Source: Clostridia bacterium
Lineage (GTDB): Bacteria; Bacillota; Clostridia; Oscillospirales; RGIG577
Direction: 5' to 3'
Length of the DNA: 40,675 bases
Assembly: GCA_017405765.1 (NCBI GenBank)
Contig: JAFQZS010000031.1
Location: 1 to 40,675 of the forward strand
Positions 1 through 7,984 of the stretch are shown here, in pieces. Under the pieces are notes generated by a model. That model saw only the letters and a list, made by a program, of their open reading frames with translations. It did not search any database and was not told where the DNA came from. Each line of letters opens with the position of its first letter. The first letter of the stretch is position 1. The translations under genes and the position numbers were made by a program.

Positions 1-230
1 GCATTTTTGCGATGTGATTCAATATAGCGTGCCATACACATGTATGGCCGGCGCGTCCGCGCCGAAAGGCTGCGAATGCAGACTTTACGCGAATATTATA
101 CCGCAAGAAAAAATGCTTGCTCGCAAGGGCATTTTTGCGATGTGATTCAATATAGCGTGCCATACGCATGTATGGCCGGCGCGTCCGCGCCGAAAGGCTG
201 CGAATGCAGACTTTACGCGAATATTATACC
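1..230. repeat. Tandem repeat, 128-bp period, hairpin-rich
   Basis: Bases 1-102 recur at 129-230 with one visible difference (catacaca versus catacgca); the first copy may begin before the window. Each copy holds three consecutive palindromes: GCCATACA/TGTATGGC, CGGCGCG/CGCGCCG and CTGC/GCAG. The single difference lies in the first stem and turns an A-T pair into a G.T wobble, so the fold is kept. No credible gene lies here; the short open frame across it is made of the repeat itself. Likely a structured intergenic repeat; function unknown. Confidence 0.85.
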
Positions 231-232
231 AT

Positions 233-270
233 AAAAATGAGGGCCTATCTGCAGCTTCTCAGATACGCCC
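233..270 (-). terminator. Rho-independent terminator of the PdaB-like gene
   Basis: The arms GGGCcTATCTG (241-251) and CAGATAcGCCC (260-270) form a stem with one mismatch and an 8-nt loop. On the minus strand it is followed by a T run (plus-strand A run at 233-237). It lies 16 bases past the stop of the deacetylase gene. Confidence 0.7.
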
Positions 271-285
271 CCCTTCTTCGTCCGT

Positions 286-1071
286 TTATTGTGCGGTTTC
301 CGCCCCAGGTCCACTGAGGCATTGCTTTCCCGTATGGTCTATAGTGTAATCGTCCCGCATTATCAGGTCAGACACCTTCACGAACGTATACCCCTGTTCC
401 TTTAAGGCCTCTATTATCGCGGGCAGCGCCTCTGGCGTATTTTTTGCCCCGTTATGAAAAAGCACTATCGAGCCCGGCCCCACCTTTGAGAGCACGCGCT
501 TTTTTATCTCCTCAGGCGATATATCCTTCCAATCAAGACTGTCAACATCCCACTGTATGCTGAAGTACCCGTTTTCGCGCATCGTTTTTATAAGCCTATC
601 GTTATAATCGCCGTAAGGCGGACGGAACAGGTCCGGATACACGCCCGTTACTGCAGCTATCTTCCCTGCGCATTCGCCAACGTCCGCCGTGATCTCTTCG
701 GCAGACATCTTGCTCATATGGCCGTGCGTGTCGGAATGGTTCATTATATCATGTCCCGCGTCGTGAAGCTCCTTTACCGATTCGGGATAGCTTTCAGCCC
801 AGCCGCCTGTAACGAAGAATGTCACGGGTATGTCGTATTTATCGAATATTTCGACGAGCGCGTGAGTATCTTCGTTTCCCCATGCCGCGTCAAATGTAAA
901 CGCCACCTTCTTTTCATCCGTGTCAACGCAGTATATCGGAAGCTCGCGCCCCGCCACGGCCGACGCGACGAGCGACTTGGCCGCAGGAAAATTTGCCAAA
1001 AGCAGCGAAAAAACGAGTATCGCCGCGCACGCTGATAAAAGCCCCCGCCTTCCCAGCACATAATAACGCAT
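286..1071 (-). CDS. PdaB-like polysaccharide deacetylase, membrane-anchored
   Basis: A NodB/CE4-fold deacetylase expected to act on peptidoglycan or another N-acetylated glycan outside the membrane. An N-terminal hydrophobic segment (about residues 10-30, LLSACAAILVFSLLL) acts as signal anchor. The catalytic motifs are TFDAAWGNEDT, where PdaB-type proteins carry TFDxxWG instead of the usual TFDDG, then HSDTHGHMS with the metal-binding histidines, RPPYGDYN, and VLFHNG near the end. About 261 aa, normal for PdaB, which in B. subtilis acts during sporulation; that role here is by analogy. The ATG at 1071 is preferred over one at 1080 because GAAAGG ends 9 bases upstream of it, whereas it directly abuts the earlier ATG. 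Monocistronic, with its own terminator. Confidence 0.85.
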   Translation of the reverse strand: MRYYVLGRRGLLSACAAILVFSLLLANFPAAKSLVASAVAGRELPIYCVDTDEKKVAFTFDAAWGNEDTHALVEIFDKYDIPVTFFVTGGWAESYPESVKELHDAGHDIMNHSDTHGHMSKMSAEEITADVGECAGKIAAVTGVYPDLFRPPYGDYNDRLIKTMRENGYFSIQWDVDSLDWKDISPEEIKKRVLSKVGPGSIVLFHNGAKNTPEALPAIIEALKEQGYTFVKVSDLIMRDDYTIDHTGKQCLSGPGAETAQ

Positions 1072-1160
1072 ATATATCATCCTTTCAGCTATGATGATAC
1101 ATCCTTATGCGCCGTGCGCCGCGATAATGCGCAATTTAAATAATAATTTAAATAATAATA

Positions 1161-1196
1161 TAAAAAACCTCCCGCGACTTTGATTTTCGCGGAAGG
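1161..1196 (-). terminator. Rho-independent terminator of the glycan gene pair
   Basis: CCTCCCGCGA (1168-1177) pairs with TCGCGGAAGG (1187-1196) with one wobble. On the minus strand the hairpin is followed by TTTTTTATATTATT. It ends transcription arriving from the FkbM methyltransferase gene or from the folded segment between. Confidence 0.7.
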
Positions 1197-1210
1197 CTTT
1201 CTCCCTATGC

Positions 1211-1366
1211 TTGAAGAAGGCAGGGGGCAGACAGCACAGAGGACAGCATCTTTCCCCATCAAAAGGCGGTAGCCGCCATGCCCCGCAGCGCCTGCGAGAA
1301 CCGGCAGATCAATACCGTAGGGGACAAGACTTTCCCGCCCCCTTCAGAATAGTATCCCTTCTTCCA
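1211..1366 (-). other. GC-rich folded segment, possible structured RNA
   Basis: This gene-free stretch lies between the methyltransferase stop and the terminator. Its ends are complementary: gaagaagg (1213-1220) with ccttcttc (1357-1364), and GGGGGC (1223-1228) with GCCCCC (1337-1342). Internal hairpins are GGCGG-tag-CCGCC (1265-1277) and CGCAG-cgc-CTGCG. The rod-like pairing and the terminator just past it suggest a 3' UTR structure or a small RNA on the minus strand. I cannot match it to a known family; a 6S-like RNA is one untested idea. No start codon or ribosome-binding site supports the open frames in it. Confidence 0.35.
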
Positions 1367-1392
1367 GTTTCTTTTAATTCAAAGGTATCGGC

Positions 1393-2901
1393 TTACTCCG
1401 TTACCCTGGCCAGCTGTTTTCTCAAGGCTTCCACCTGCTCATTCTTCGCCGCCAGCCATTCCTTACAGGTCTCATAGTTTTCTGCATTCTTTTCGGCTTT
1501 CTCTGTCGCCTTGGCCAGCTGTTCCCTCAAGGATTCCATCTGCTCATCCTTCGCCACCAGCCATTCCTTACAGGTCTCATAGTTTTCCGCATTCTTTTCG
1601 GCTTTCTCTGTCGCCTTGGCCAGCTGTTCCCTCAAGGATTCCAACTGCTTATCCTTCGCCGCCAGCCATTCCTTGCCGGTCTCATAGTTGGAGCGGTATT
1701 GCTCCGCTCTGGCCAGGATCTGCTCCGCATTATCGCGGGCTGCAGCCAGCTGCTCTGTCAGCGCTTCCAGTTTCCTGTCCTTTTCCGCCAGCCAGCTTTT
1801 ACTTTTCTCATAGTTTTCCGCATTCTTTTCGGCTTTCTCTGCTACGCCGGCCAGCTGTTCCCTCAAGGCTTCCAGCTGCTTATCCTTCTCCGCCAGCCAT
1901 TCCTTTCCCGCCTCATAGTTGGAGCGGTATTGCTCCGCTCTGGCCAGGATCTGCTCCGCATTCTCGCGGGCGGCAGCCAACTGCTCAGTCAGCATTTCCA
2001 GTTTCCTGTCTTTTTCTGTAAGCCAGCTTTTACTTGTCTCATAGTTTTCCGCATTCTTTTCGGCTTTCTCCGTTACGCCGGCCAGCTGTTTCCTTAAGGC
2101 TTCCAGCTGCTCATCCTTCTCCGCCAGCCATTGTTTACTGACTGCGTAATTCTTATAATATTGATTGACCCTGTCCACAAGCGCCAAATTAGCGGACAAA
2201 AGAGTCTCTAGCGTCAGTTTGCTTTCCGGGGCTTTTTCCTTTGGGAAAAACAGAAGATTGGCACTCTCCAAATCAACGGGGATATAGTTTCTTGCCTGAA
2301 GAAATTCCAACACCGTTGAGACCGATGTTCCTCCGCACTCTACCCACAGAACAGGACGGTCTTTCTCAAGGATGGCAGTCATCCCTTTCAGTACAGAAAC
2401 CTCGAATCCTTCCGTATCGATTTTTACGAGGTCAATTTCGCGAAGCTTTAACTGCTTGGCGATACTGTCCAAGGTTTTGACCTCAGCTGTTTTCCCATCT
2501 TCTTCCGAATCGGAAAACTGAAAGGTCGTTGCTCCCAGATTATCCACTTCAAAATGTGTTACATGCGCGAACCCGGGCTTCTCTCCCGCTGCGGCACAAA
2601 TGGGCAGAACATTAGAAAGCTTGTTTTGCTCCACATTCTCTTTCAGGAATGCATAATTGTCCGGGAAAGGCTCCAAGGAAATGATCCTCGCCTCCGGGAA
2701 AAAGCCGGCCCAAAACAGAGTGTGATTACCCAAATTTGCTCCGACATCCAGAATACATTTAGGCGATGCAAGCATAGGACTCCATTTGGATAAGATATAA
2801 GCCTCATAGAAGTCTTGGGTGCGCTCGATCGTATTAAGTATATAGTCGCCCTCATACCCGGTGATTAGAAGGTTTTTTAAAGAAACTGTTTTCTTTTCCA
2901 T
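1393..2901 (-). CDS. FkbM-family methyltransferase with C-terminal heptad-repeat coiled coil
   Basis: Residues 1-210 form an SAM-dependent FkbM-type methyltransferase: ILDVGANLGNHT is the SAM-binding loop, followed by SLEPFP and by DLVKIDTEGFEVSVLKG, typical of the family. Residues 250-502 are seven repeats of the form NYxxxKxWLxxKDxxxExLxxQLA, of 35 or 42 residues, both multiples of seven, so the coiled-coil register is kept. The tail probably oligomerises or docks the enzyme. It lies downstream of, and overlaps, the large glycosyltransferase gene, so it likely methylates the same surface glycan. ATG 2901 is chosen because AAGAAGGG lies 8 bases upstream; a GTG at 2910 overlapping the upstream TGA is the alternative (505 aa). 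The substrate is unknown. Confidence 0.8.
   Translation of the reverse strand: MEKKTVSLKNLLITGYEGDYILNTIERTQDFYEAYILSKWSPMLASPKCILDVGANLGNHTLFWAGFFPEARIISLEPFPDNYAFLKENVEQNKLSNVLPICAAAGEKPGFAHVTHFEVDNLGATTFQFSDSEEDGKTAEVKTLDSIAKQLKLREIDLVKIDTEGFEVSVLKGMTAILEKDRPVLWVECGGTSVSTVLEFLQARNYIPVDLESANLLFFPKEKAPESKLTLETLLSANLALVDRVNQYYKNYAVSKQWLAEKDEQLEALRKQLAGVTEKAEKNAENYETSKSWLTEKDRKLEMLTEQLAAARENAEQILARAEQYRSNYEAGKEWLAEKDKQLEALREQLAGVAEKAEKNAENYEKSKSWLAEKDRKLEALTEQLAAARDNAEQILARAEQYRSNYETGKEWLAAKDKQLESLREQLAKATEKAEKNAENYETCKEWLVAKDEQMESLREQLAKATEKAEKNAENYETCKEWLAAKNEQVEALRKQLARVTE
1396..2151 (-). repeat. Seven in-frame coding repeats of 105 or 126 bp
   Basis: From the N-terminal side the order of units is 35, 42, 35, 42, 35, 35 and 28 (truncated) residues. 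The 35+42 pair forms a 231-bp composite unit present twice; the last 35-residue units look like more recent copies, sharing the core AEKNAENYETCKEWL. Near-identical DNA makes this a likely site of copy-number change by recombination or slippage. Confidence 0.85.
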
Positions 2902-2906
2902 CCCGC

Positions 2907-5900
2907 TCACCCTTCTTCTGTTTGCCCTTCGATCAGCGCGATCTCTTTAGCGATGGTGTGTTCCTTGGATGTCTGGTTTCTCACCCGCTCCGCCGCTGCC
3001 GCGGACAACCGTTGGAAGAGAGCGGGATCGTTGTACAGCCGCTCGATGGCGTCGGCGACGCCCATATAGTCTTCCGGCGGAACTAGGATACCGCAGGTAT
3101 CGTCCATGAATTCTGGGATAGCCGTGCAGTTGTTCGCAATGGGAACCAGGCCGGAGCTCATGGCCTCATCACGTGATACACCATGGGAATCCCAGCGTGT
3201 GGTTGCTATATAGACGCCATGTGTTTTATGAAGTGATGCGATTTCATCCTGGCGCAAAAAAACGGGATGGAGATGAACATTGGGAAAACATTTTAGCGGG
3301 CCATTATCTGTGTCAAAATTTGATCCTTGTCCATAAATATCAATCTCAATATTCTTAAAGAAATCCCTTTTCGACAATTCAAGAATTGCCATCGTCGTCA
3401 AATCGTTTGCATACTTTTTACTTGAGAATGGTTTAATCGTTAGAATTCTCTTGCGCTGCTCTATGTCTTTAGGAACATAGCTAAAACGAGAGCTATCAAT
3501 TAAATTATGAATTACACTATAGTCTTTCTCTTCAAAGCGGACCTTATAGTCTTCTGCAATTTCATTCGCAAAATAATGGGATACATAGACAAAATGGATT
3601 GCATCTGTTTTCTTTTGCGCTTCAAATACTTCTTTCCATAATTCCACTCGTTTTTCGGATATCTGCTTTTCCTTCTCCAGATCCTCTTCTGAATCGTAGT
3701 TGAATGTTCTTCTCCACCATGGCTGAATGTCTGCGCCGTGGCTCCAGATCACGAGACGGATCCGATCAAGATAGTATTTCAAAACCTCCCACATATCCCG
3801 GTCCAGAAAATGGACGCAGACGGTTTCAATAGTGCCGGTGTCGAGGATCCCCTTCAGCTCTCCGGCCTTCCCCTCGATCACGTTGATCCCCTCGAATTCC
3901 CGATAGCCGTCCTTTGCGTAGGGATTCATGCGCATTATATCGTAGACTCTTCCCGCATCCCGATAAGAGGTCATGCGCGTATGAACAAACATGTTTCGGT
4001 AGAGAGCCTCATAGGAGGGATAATGGTTCGAGAGAATCAGGACCTTCGACCGGGCGAGGAAGGAGGATCGCTCCGAAATCATCCCGCTCCCCCCGAAAAT
4101 CACATCTTTCACGGTGGCGGTGCCGCTTCCCTTCGGGCGAAAGCCAATCTCGACGGAGACAGTCCCGTCGGGCAACGTCAGCAGCTCCCTACGGTTCAGC
4201 TTGGGAAAGAGGGGCTTGAGCTTCTGCTCGTCCTGATCATAGCAAACCAAAACGCAGATGAGATCCAGCGCCCCAAGGCCCCGGAACTGTACCGGAAGCT
4301 TCCCGTCCAGAAGCCAGGGGCCCACCTCTATACGGTGGGCGCGGTCGTAGAGATACTCGTGCTTCCCCTCCGGCAGCTTGCTCCGGATCACCAGTTTGCT
4401 CCCCTCCGTCTCATAGGTCACAGGGACATTTTCAGAGGGTTTGCTTTTCGCCAGGTCCGCGCCGGGGATCCGAAGGACATCCTCCGGCTCCCTGAGCGGC
4501 CGGATCGCCTCGGCGCACTGCGTGATCCTCTCCGCCGGGATGCCCCGGTCGGCCACAAAGAGATCCGCCGCTGCCGGGCAGTCACCCTCCGGCCAGTCCT
4601 CGCAATATTGGAAATAATCCGTGCCCATCAAACCGCTGCCTGTGATCTTCCAATCTCCTGAAAGCTCAGCAAGCGAAACATCCTGCCAGAATTTAACCAT
4701 TATCAATGCTCTGCGGAACAATAATTCATCCGGCGCTTTGTAGGATGCGCCGTAATTTTGAAGAGAAGCGTCCGCCCCACAGAAATATTCAGATTTCCCG
4801 GCTGCGCGAAAACTGCCGTAAGTCCATGTCAGGGAGAGGTCCATAAGATAGTTGGGGCCGTACCAGTCGCTCCCCTCCCACCAGGCGGCCAGTCCGCCGC
4901 CGCAGATCTCCGACAGAGTTCTTCTGACATCTTCCTCGCCAAGGCAGACATACCGCTTCCTTTGCTCAGAAGAGGCCGCTCCCACGAAAACCAGCTGCGC
5001 ATTCGGCAGCGTTTGTGATAAGAACATTTCTTCCAATCGGTTTGCCTGCTCAACTGTTCCCGCATTTGCCAAGACAGTCACAACCGGCAATGGCGGCAGC
5101 AAATTTTGCCGGAAGACCTTTTCTGCAATATAAGCCAGTCGGTTTCGATAGAGATGCTGAGACAATACTGCACGGAGCCCCAAAAGCCGGTACTTATCTC
5201 TCTCCCTTTCATTTTTGCAGTATTTGTTTAGATAAAGCTCCAGCGTTCCCTTGTCATCCGTGGAAATGGTAAGGTCTCCGAAGTAATTCTTGACCCCTCT
5301 GGAGAAATTGCCGACGACCACAGTGTTGGAGGCCAGAAGCTCAAAAACACGGCGGGCAAACATAGTCTGAGACTGTTGTATGGAATTCATGTTGACGCCG
5401 TAGCAGTACCCTTTGTATGCCTTGTCGATCTCGCCGGAGGGCAGGGAGCCGAGGATATACGGCTGATACATTTCCGGAAAGGCGTGCTCGGGCAGAGCAT
5501 TGGGGTAATTTCGGTCGTAGATGTCCAGCCCGTTTCCCTCAAGGAAATGAGCGGCAAAGCTGTCAAACACACGCGTACGCTCCTGGTATCTGTGATAGTA
5601 TGCACCAGCAAAGCAAAACTTATCCTTGCGCTCATATTTTTCTATTGGATTATGGATCGCCGGCTGAGCCGCAAAATGCAAATGATAGACCCGATCGTGG
5701 CCCAGTTCCGCCTTGTACCGGGCGATGCAGTCGATATCCGTTGTGAACACGACGTCAGCGTACCCTGCGGTGATCATGAAAGTATCTGTATATACCGGAT
5801 CTTCTTTATTCCAGAAAACGATGGGAATACCGAGAGATCGTACATATGTGGTCAAAGAGAACAATTCCTCGCTGTAGCGGTCGATCTTCCGGTACCAGAG

Positions 5901-6905
5901 GCCGTCCTTCCCCTTCCAGGCGGATTCGATGAACAGAAGGTCGGGCTGAAAGCCGTCGATCTCCTCCCGCCAGCCCTGTGGCGTGAGCTCCATCAGGCTG
6001 CACTCCGGCCCATAGCTCTCCAGGGTAAACTGATCCATAATGGCGGCAATCTTCAGTTCTCTGATGGTCTGTGCATCCGTGTGGAACAAAGGCTGATTTG
6101 ATTCCCCGGTCCGCGTTTGTCTGCATAGTTCCAGTAAGATTCGATGTGCATCCTCATATTCTTTATGATTGCCAAACTGCATGGAGATATCAACAGCTTC
6201 ATTCTCCGAATTGACAGCGCTACTATGCGTCTTTAGTGAACCCGTTTTAAACTGCAGCGGATCCAGCAAATCCATCTTGGATATCCTATCCTGTTGCATC
6301 TGTATACTCTTGATAAAAGAGGACAGCATATTCTCCCCTTCCATATGCAGTACAAGGGGATAATATGGAATGGATCTGCTGCATCTGCGTTCTGAGACTC
6401 CGTCTTGACGAACATAATATGTAACAGCATAACTTCCAAAACCGGAGAGAGGATAACGCAATGACGGTACTTGGGTATACTCACGCTGCTTGTAGATATC
6501 TCTTTTGTCCTTCGTAACATAAAATGCAAACGTTGCACGGTGCTTTTTCGGTAGATTAGTGAATGTGAACACTAAATCCCCGTCCTCGATCTCAAGCTGA
6601 TACTCCAGGGAATCAATTTGAATTTTCGGCGGCCGTTTGACGTCAAACCATTCAGACCTCCCGGTTTCTTTTGTATCTGAGTTCTTACTCTTAACAAAGC
6701 ATCTGACGCAGTATTTCCCTTCTTCCTCAAAAGTGAAGTCGTATTCCGCGCCTCTCAAATAATGCTTTTTATGGATCGGCGCCTTAGTTCCGTTTCGATA
6801 AATATACCATGCAACGTAAGCGTCCTCTGGTATGGGTTCCCGAATCGCAAAGCGCCATGATAGACCCTCAATATGCATCACAAAAACATGATATATATTA
6901 GGCAT
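2907..6905 (-). CDS. Giant multidomain glycosyltransferase (CgeB-like plus GT4)
   Basis: 1332 residues, soluble, no signal peptide or membrane segment. Rough order: two beta-rich Ig-like domains (1-185); a linker; a CgeB/DUF3880-like GT-B glycosyltransferase (about 283-603) with PDLLFIESAW, DVVFTTD and FARRVFELLASNTVVVGNF; a degenerate GT2-like stretch beginning LPVVTVLANAG (about 606-800); a beta-rich carbohydrate-binding-like part (about 845-945); and a GT4-type GT-B domain (about 950-1325) from KVLILSNHYPSYE to RDEAMSSGLVPIANN, the usual nucleotide-sugar region. Two catalytic domains suggest one protein making successive linkages on a surface glycan or glycoprotein. The start is supported by AAAGGAGG 9 bases upstream. 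The stop overlaps the methyltransferase start region. Base composition changes sharply along the gene. Confidence 0.8.
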   Translation of the reverse strand: MPNIYHVFVMHIEGLSWRFAIREPIPEDAYVAWYIYRNGTKAPIHKKHYLRGAEYDFTFEEEGKYCVRCFVKSKNSDTKETGRSEWFDVKRPPKIQIDSLEYQLEIEDGDLVFTFTNLPKKHRATFAFYVTKDKRDIYKQREYTQVPSLRYPLSGFGSYAVTYYVRQDGVSERRCSRSIPYYPLVLHMEGENMLSSFIKSIQMQQDRISKMDLLDPLQFKTGSLKTHSSAVNSENEAVDISMQFGNHKEYEDAHRILLELCRQTRTGESNQPLFHTDAQTIRELKIAAIMDQFTLESYGPECSLMELTPQGWREEIDGFQPDLLFIESAWKGKDGLWYRKIDRYSEELFSLTTYVRSLGIPIVFWNKEDPVYTDTFMITAGYADVVFTTDIDCIARYKAELGHDRVYHLHFAAQPAIHNPIEKYERKDKFCFAGAYYHRYQERTRVFDSFAAHFLEGNGLDIYDRNYPNALPEHAFPEMYQPYILGSLPSGEIDKAYKGYCYGVNMNSIQQSQTMFARRVFELLASNTVVVGNFSRGVKNYFGDLTISTDDKGTLELYLNKYCKNERERDKYRLLGLRAVLSQHLYRNRLAYIAEKVFRQNLLPPLPVVTVLANAGTVEQANRLEEMFLSQTLPNAQLVFVGAASSEQRKRYVCLGEEDVRRTLSEICGGGLAAWWEGSDWYGPNYLMDLSLTWTYGSFRAAGKSEYFCGADASLQNYGASYKAPDELLFRRALIMVKFWQDVSLAELSGDWKITGSGLMGTDYFQYCEDWPEGDCPAAADLFVADRGIPAERITQCAEAIRPLREPEDVLRIPGADLAKSKPSENVPVTYETEGSKLVIRSKLPEGKHEYLYDRAHRIEVGPWLLDGKLPVQFRGLGALDLICVLVCYDQDEQKLKPLFPKLNRRELLTLPDGTVSVEIGFRPKGSGTATVKDVIFGGSGMISERSSFLARSKVLILSNHYPSYEALYRNMFVHTRMTSYRDAGRVYDIMRMNPYAKDGYREFEGINVIEGKAGELKGILDTGTIETVCVHFLDRDMWEVLKYYLDRIRLVIWSHGADIQPWWRRTFNYDSEEDLEKEKQISEKRVELWKEVFEAQKKTDAIHFVYVSHYFANEIAEDYKVRFEEKDYSVIHNLIDSSRFSYVPKDIEQRKRILTIKPFSSKKYANDLTTMAILELSKRDFFKNIEIDIYGQGSNFDTDNGPLKCFPNVHLHPVFLRQDEIASLHKTHGVYIATTRWDSHGVSRDEAMSSGLVPIANNCTAIPEFMDDTCGILVPPEDYMGVADAIERLYNDPALFQRLSAAAAERVRNQTSKEHTIAKEIALIEGQTEEG

Positions 6906-7496
6906 AGATAGTCTCCTCCTTTAGGCTTCTTCTTATATGCTCCTAAAAAACCGGCATTCTACAAATGAATATAGCTGTTTCAATGAATTCTGCACTGCAC
7001 GCCGCAGGCCATAATATGATACCGGCATTCCCATATCGCATGTGATAAACTTGACTTATCTGCTTTTGGATAACAACTTGTGTGTTGAGTCAGGCTTGCG
7101 ACGCCTCACTCATTTTACCACACTGGAGGCTTCTTTTTCCCGCATACCCGACTCTCCTTTCTCCGATCTCCCCCAACATAGATGGGGGGTAAAATTATTA
7201 ATTATTATAACACAAAATCTTGATTGATACAACTACTTTTGCCCTGCTTCGCAGCCAACTGAAGACTGGACCAATCGGATAAACAAACGAAATCTCCACA
7301 AAGTCAACCATACGCGCAAATCACATTCTAATAATTGATGGTTCCGGGTCAAGGCCATTCGGCGTAGTTCGCCAATAGTATTGACATAAAAAACAAATTA
7401 GACAAATATAGACGGTTTGGCACGTAATATCTGGTCTGGAAGCATTCATTCATACATATTATAATTGAGCAGCCCTGTGAAAAGTGACATACCGGC
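6906..7496. other. Gene-free 590-bp region
   Basis: No open frame here looks real. The right part holds an unassigned TTGACA (about 7380). The left part is the presumed 5' leader of the glycosyltransferase gene and contains two stem-loops: GAGTcAGGC/GCCTcACTC (7087-7111, 7-nt loop) and CCCCC-aacatagat-GGGGG (7170-7188), the latter followed on the plus strand by an AT-rich run. These could be regulatory leader structures or remnants; I see no known riboswitch motif. Confidence 0.4.
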
Positions 7497-7895
7497 TCAG
7501 CTCCCAAGGCTCTTCGCCTGTGCCGCCATCATATCGCCGTGCTTTTTCTCGTCCTTTTGCATCTCGGACACATTGGGATAATCAAGGTGTGGCGCGTACA
7601 TATCGAATCCTGCATATTCGACAGCCGAAATCTTTTCAAGCAGCGCCGAAAAACCTACTGCCTGCACGGCCATTTTTATGTTTGCCGCAGCCTCGTGATC
7701 TGGCTTTAATGCCTCTCTAGTTGTGTTTCTCAAAATGGCTGCATAGCGTCCCTCATCAGCCGCTGCCTCTAAAAACGCGGCCTTAAGCTCTGCGTCGTCG
7801 GTAAGTCCCGCAAGCGTCTGATATGTAAGTACGCCGTCAAGCTCACCCTGCTGAAATCTTAAGAATTTCTTTAATTCTTTCGACAGTTCTGCCAT
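7497..7895 (-). CDS. Ferritin-like (rubrerythrin-type) diiron protein, small
   Basis: About 132 aa, all-helical. Possible iron ligands are E in QQGELDG, the D/E of DEGRYA, E of SAVEYAG and the DEKKH near the C-terminus, which corresponds to the ExxH of rubrerythrin/VIT-type ferritin-like domains. There is no rubredoxin CxxC and no membrane domain, so this is a stand-alone four-helix domain, likely handling iron, peroxide or redox stress. ATG 7895 is preferred: AAAAGGA lies 9 bases before it, whereas the TTG at 7922 and ATG at 7904 lack a usable site. It sits between copA and an intergenic region and has its own promoter. Substrate not determined. Confidence 0.6.
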   Translation of the reverse strand: MAELSKELKKFLRFQQGELDGVLTYQTLAGLTDDAELKAAFLEAAADEGRYAAILRNTTREALKPDHEAAANIKMAVQAVGFSALLEKISAVEYAGFDMYAPHLDYPNVSEMQKDEKKHGDMMAAQAKSLGS

Positions 7896-7946
7896 TTCAG
7901 CCATTCCTTTTTTGTTTTTCAAAATAATACAATTGCTTACAATAGT

Positions 7947-7975
7947 ATCGTATCATGTTATTAAAGAAAACTCAA
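7947..7975 (-). promoter_or_regulatory. SigA-type promoter of the ferritin-like gene
   Basis: On the minus strand TTGAGT (7970-7975) and TACGAT (7947-7952) are separated by 17 bases, pointing at the ferritin-like gene. Confidence 0.5.
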
Positions 7976-7984
7976 TACATGTTT

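Noticed and set aside
1200..1350. Minus-strand frame reading GIDLPVLAGAAGHGGYRLLMG
   Set aside because: Protein-like by eye but with no start codon, no ribosome-binding site and an upstream stop; the same bases form an extended RNA fold, which is the simpler reading.
3738..4661. A 307-codon open frame on the plus strand opposite the glycosyltransferase
   Set aside because: It mirrors the GC-rich part of the giant gene; no recognisable domain and no start signal. The long length is explained by the base composition of that segment.
5376..6101. 241-codon plus-strand frame opposite the CgeB-like domain
   Set aside because: Antisense shadow of a well-supported gene with no domain or start signal.
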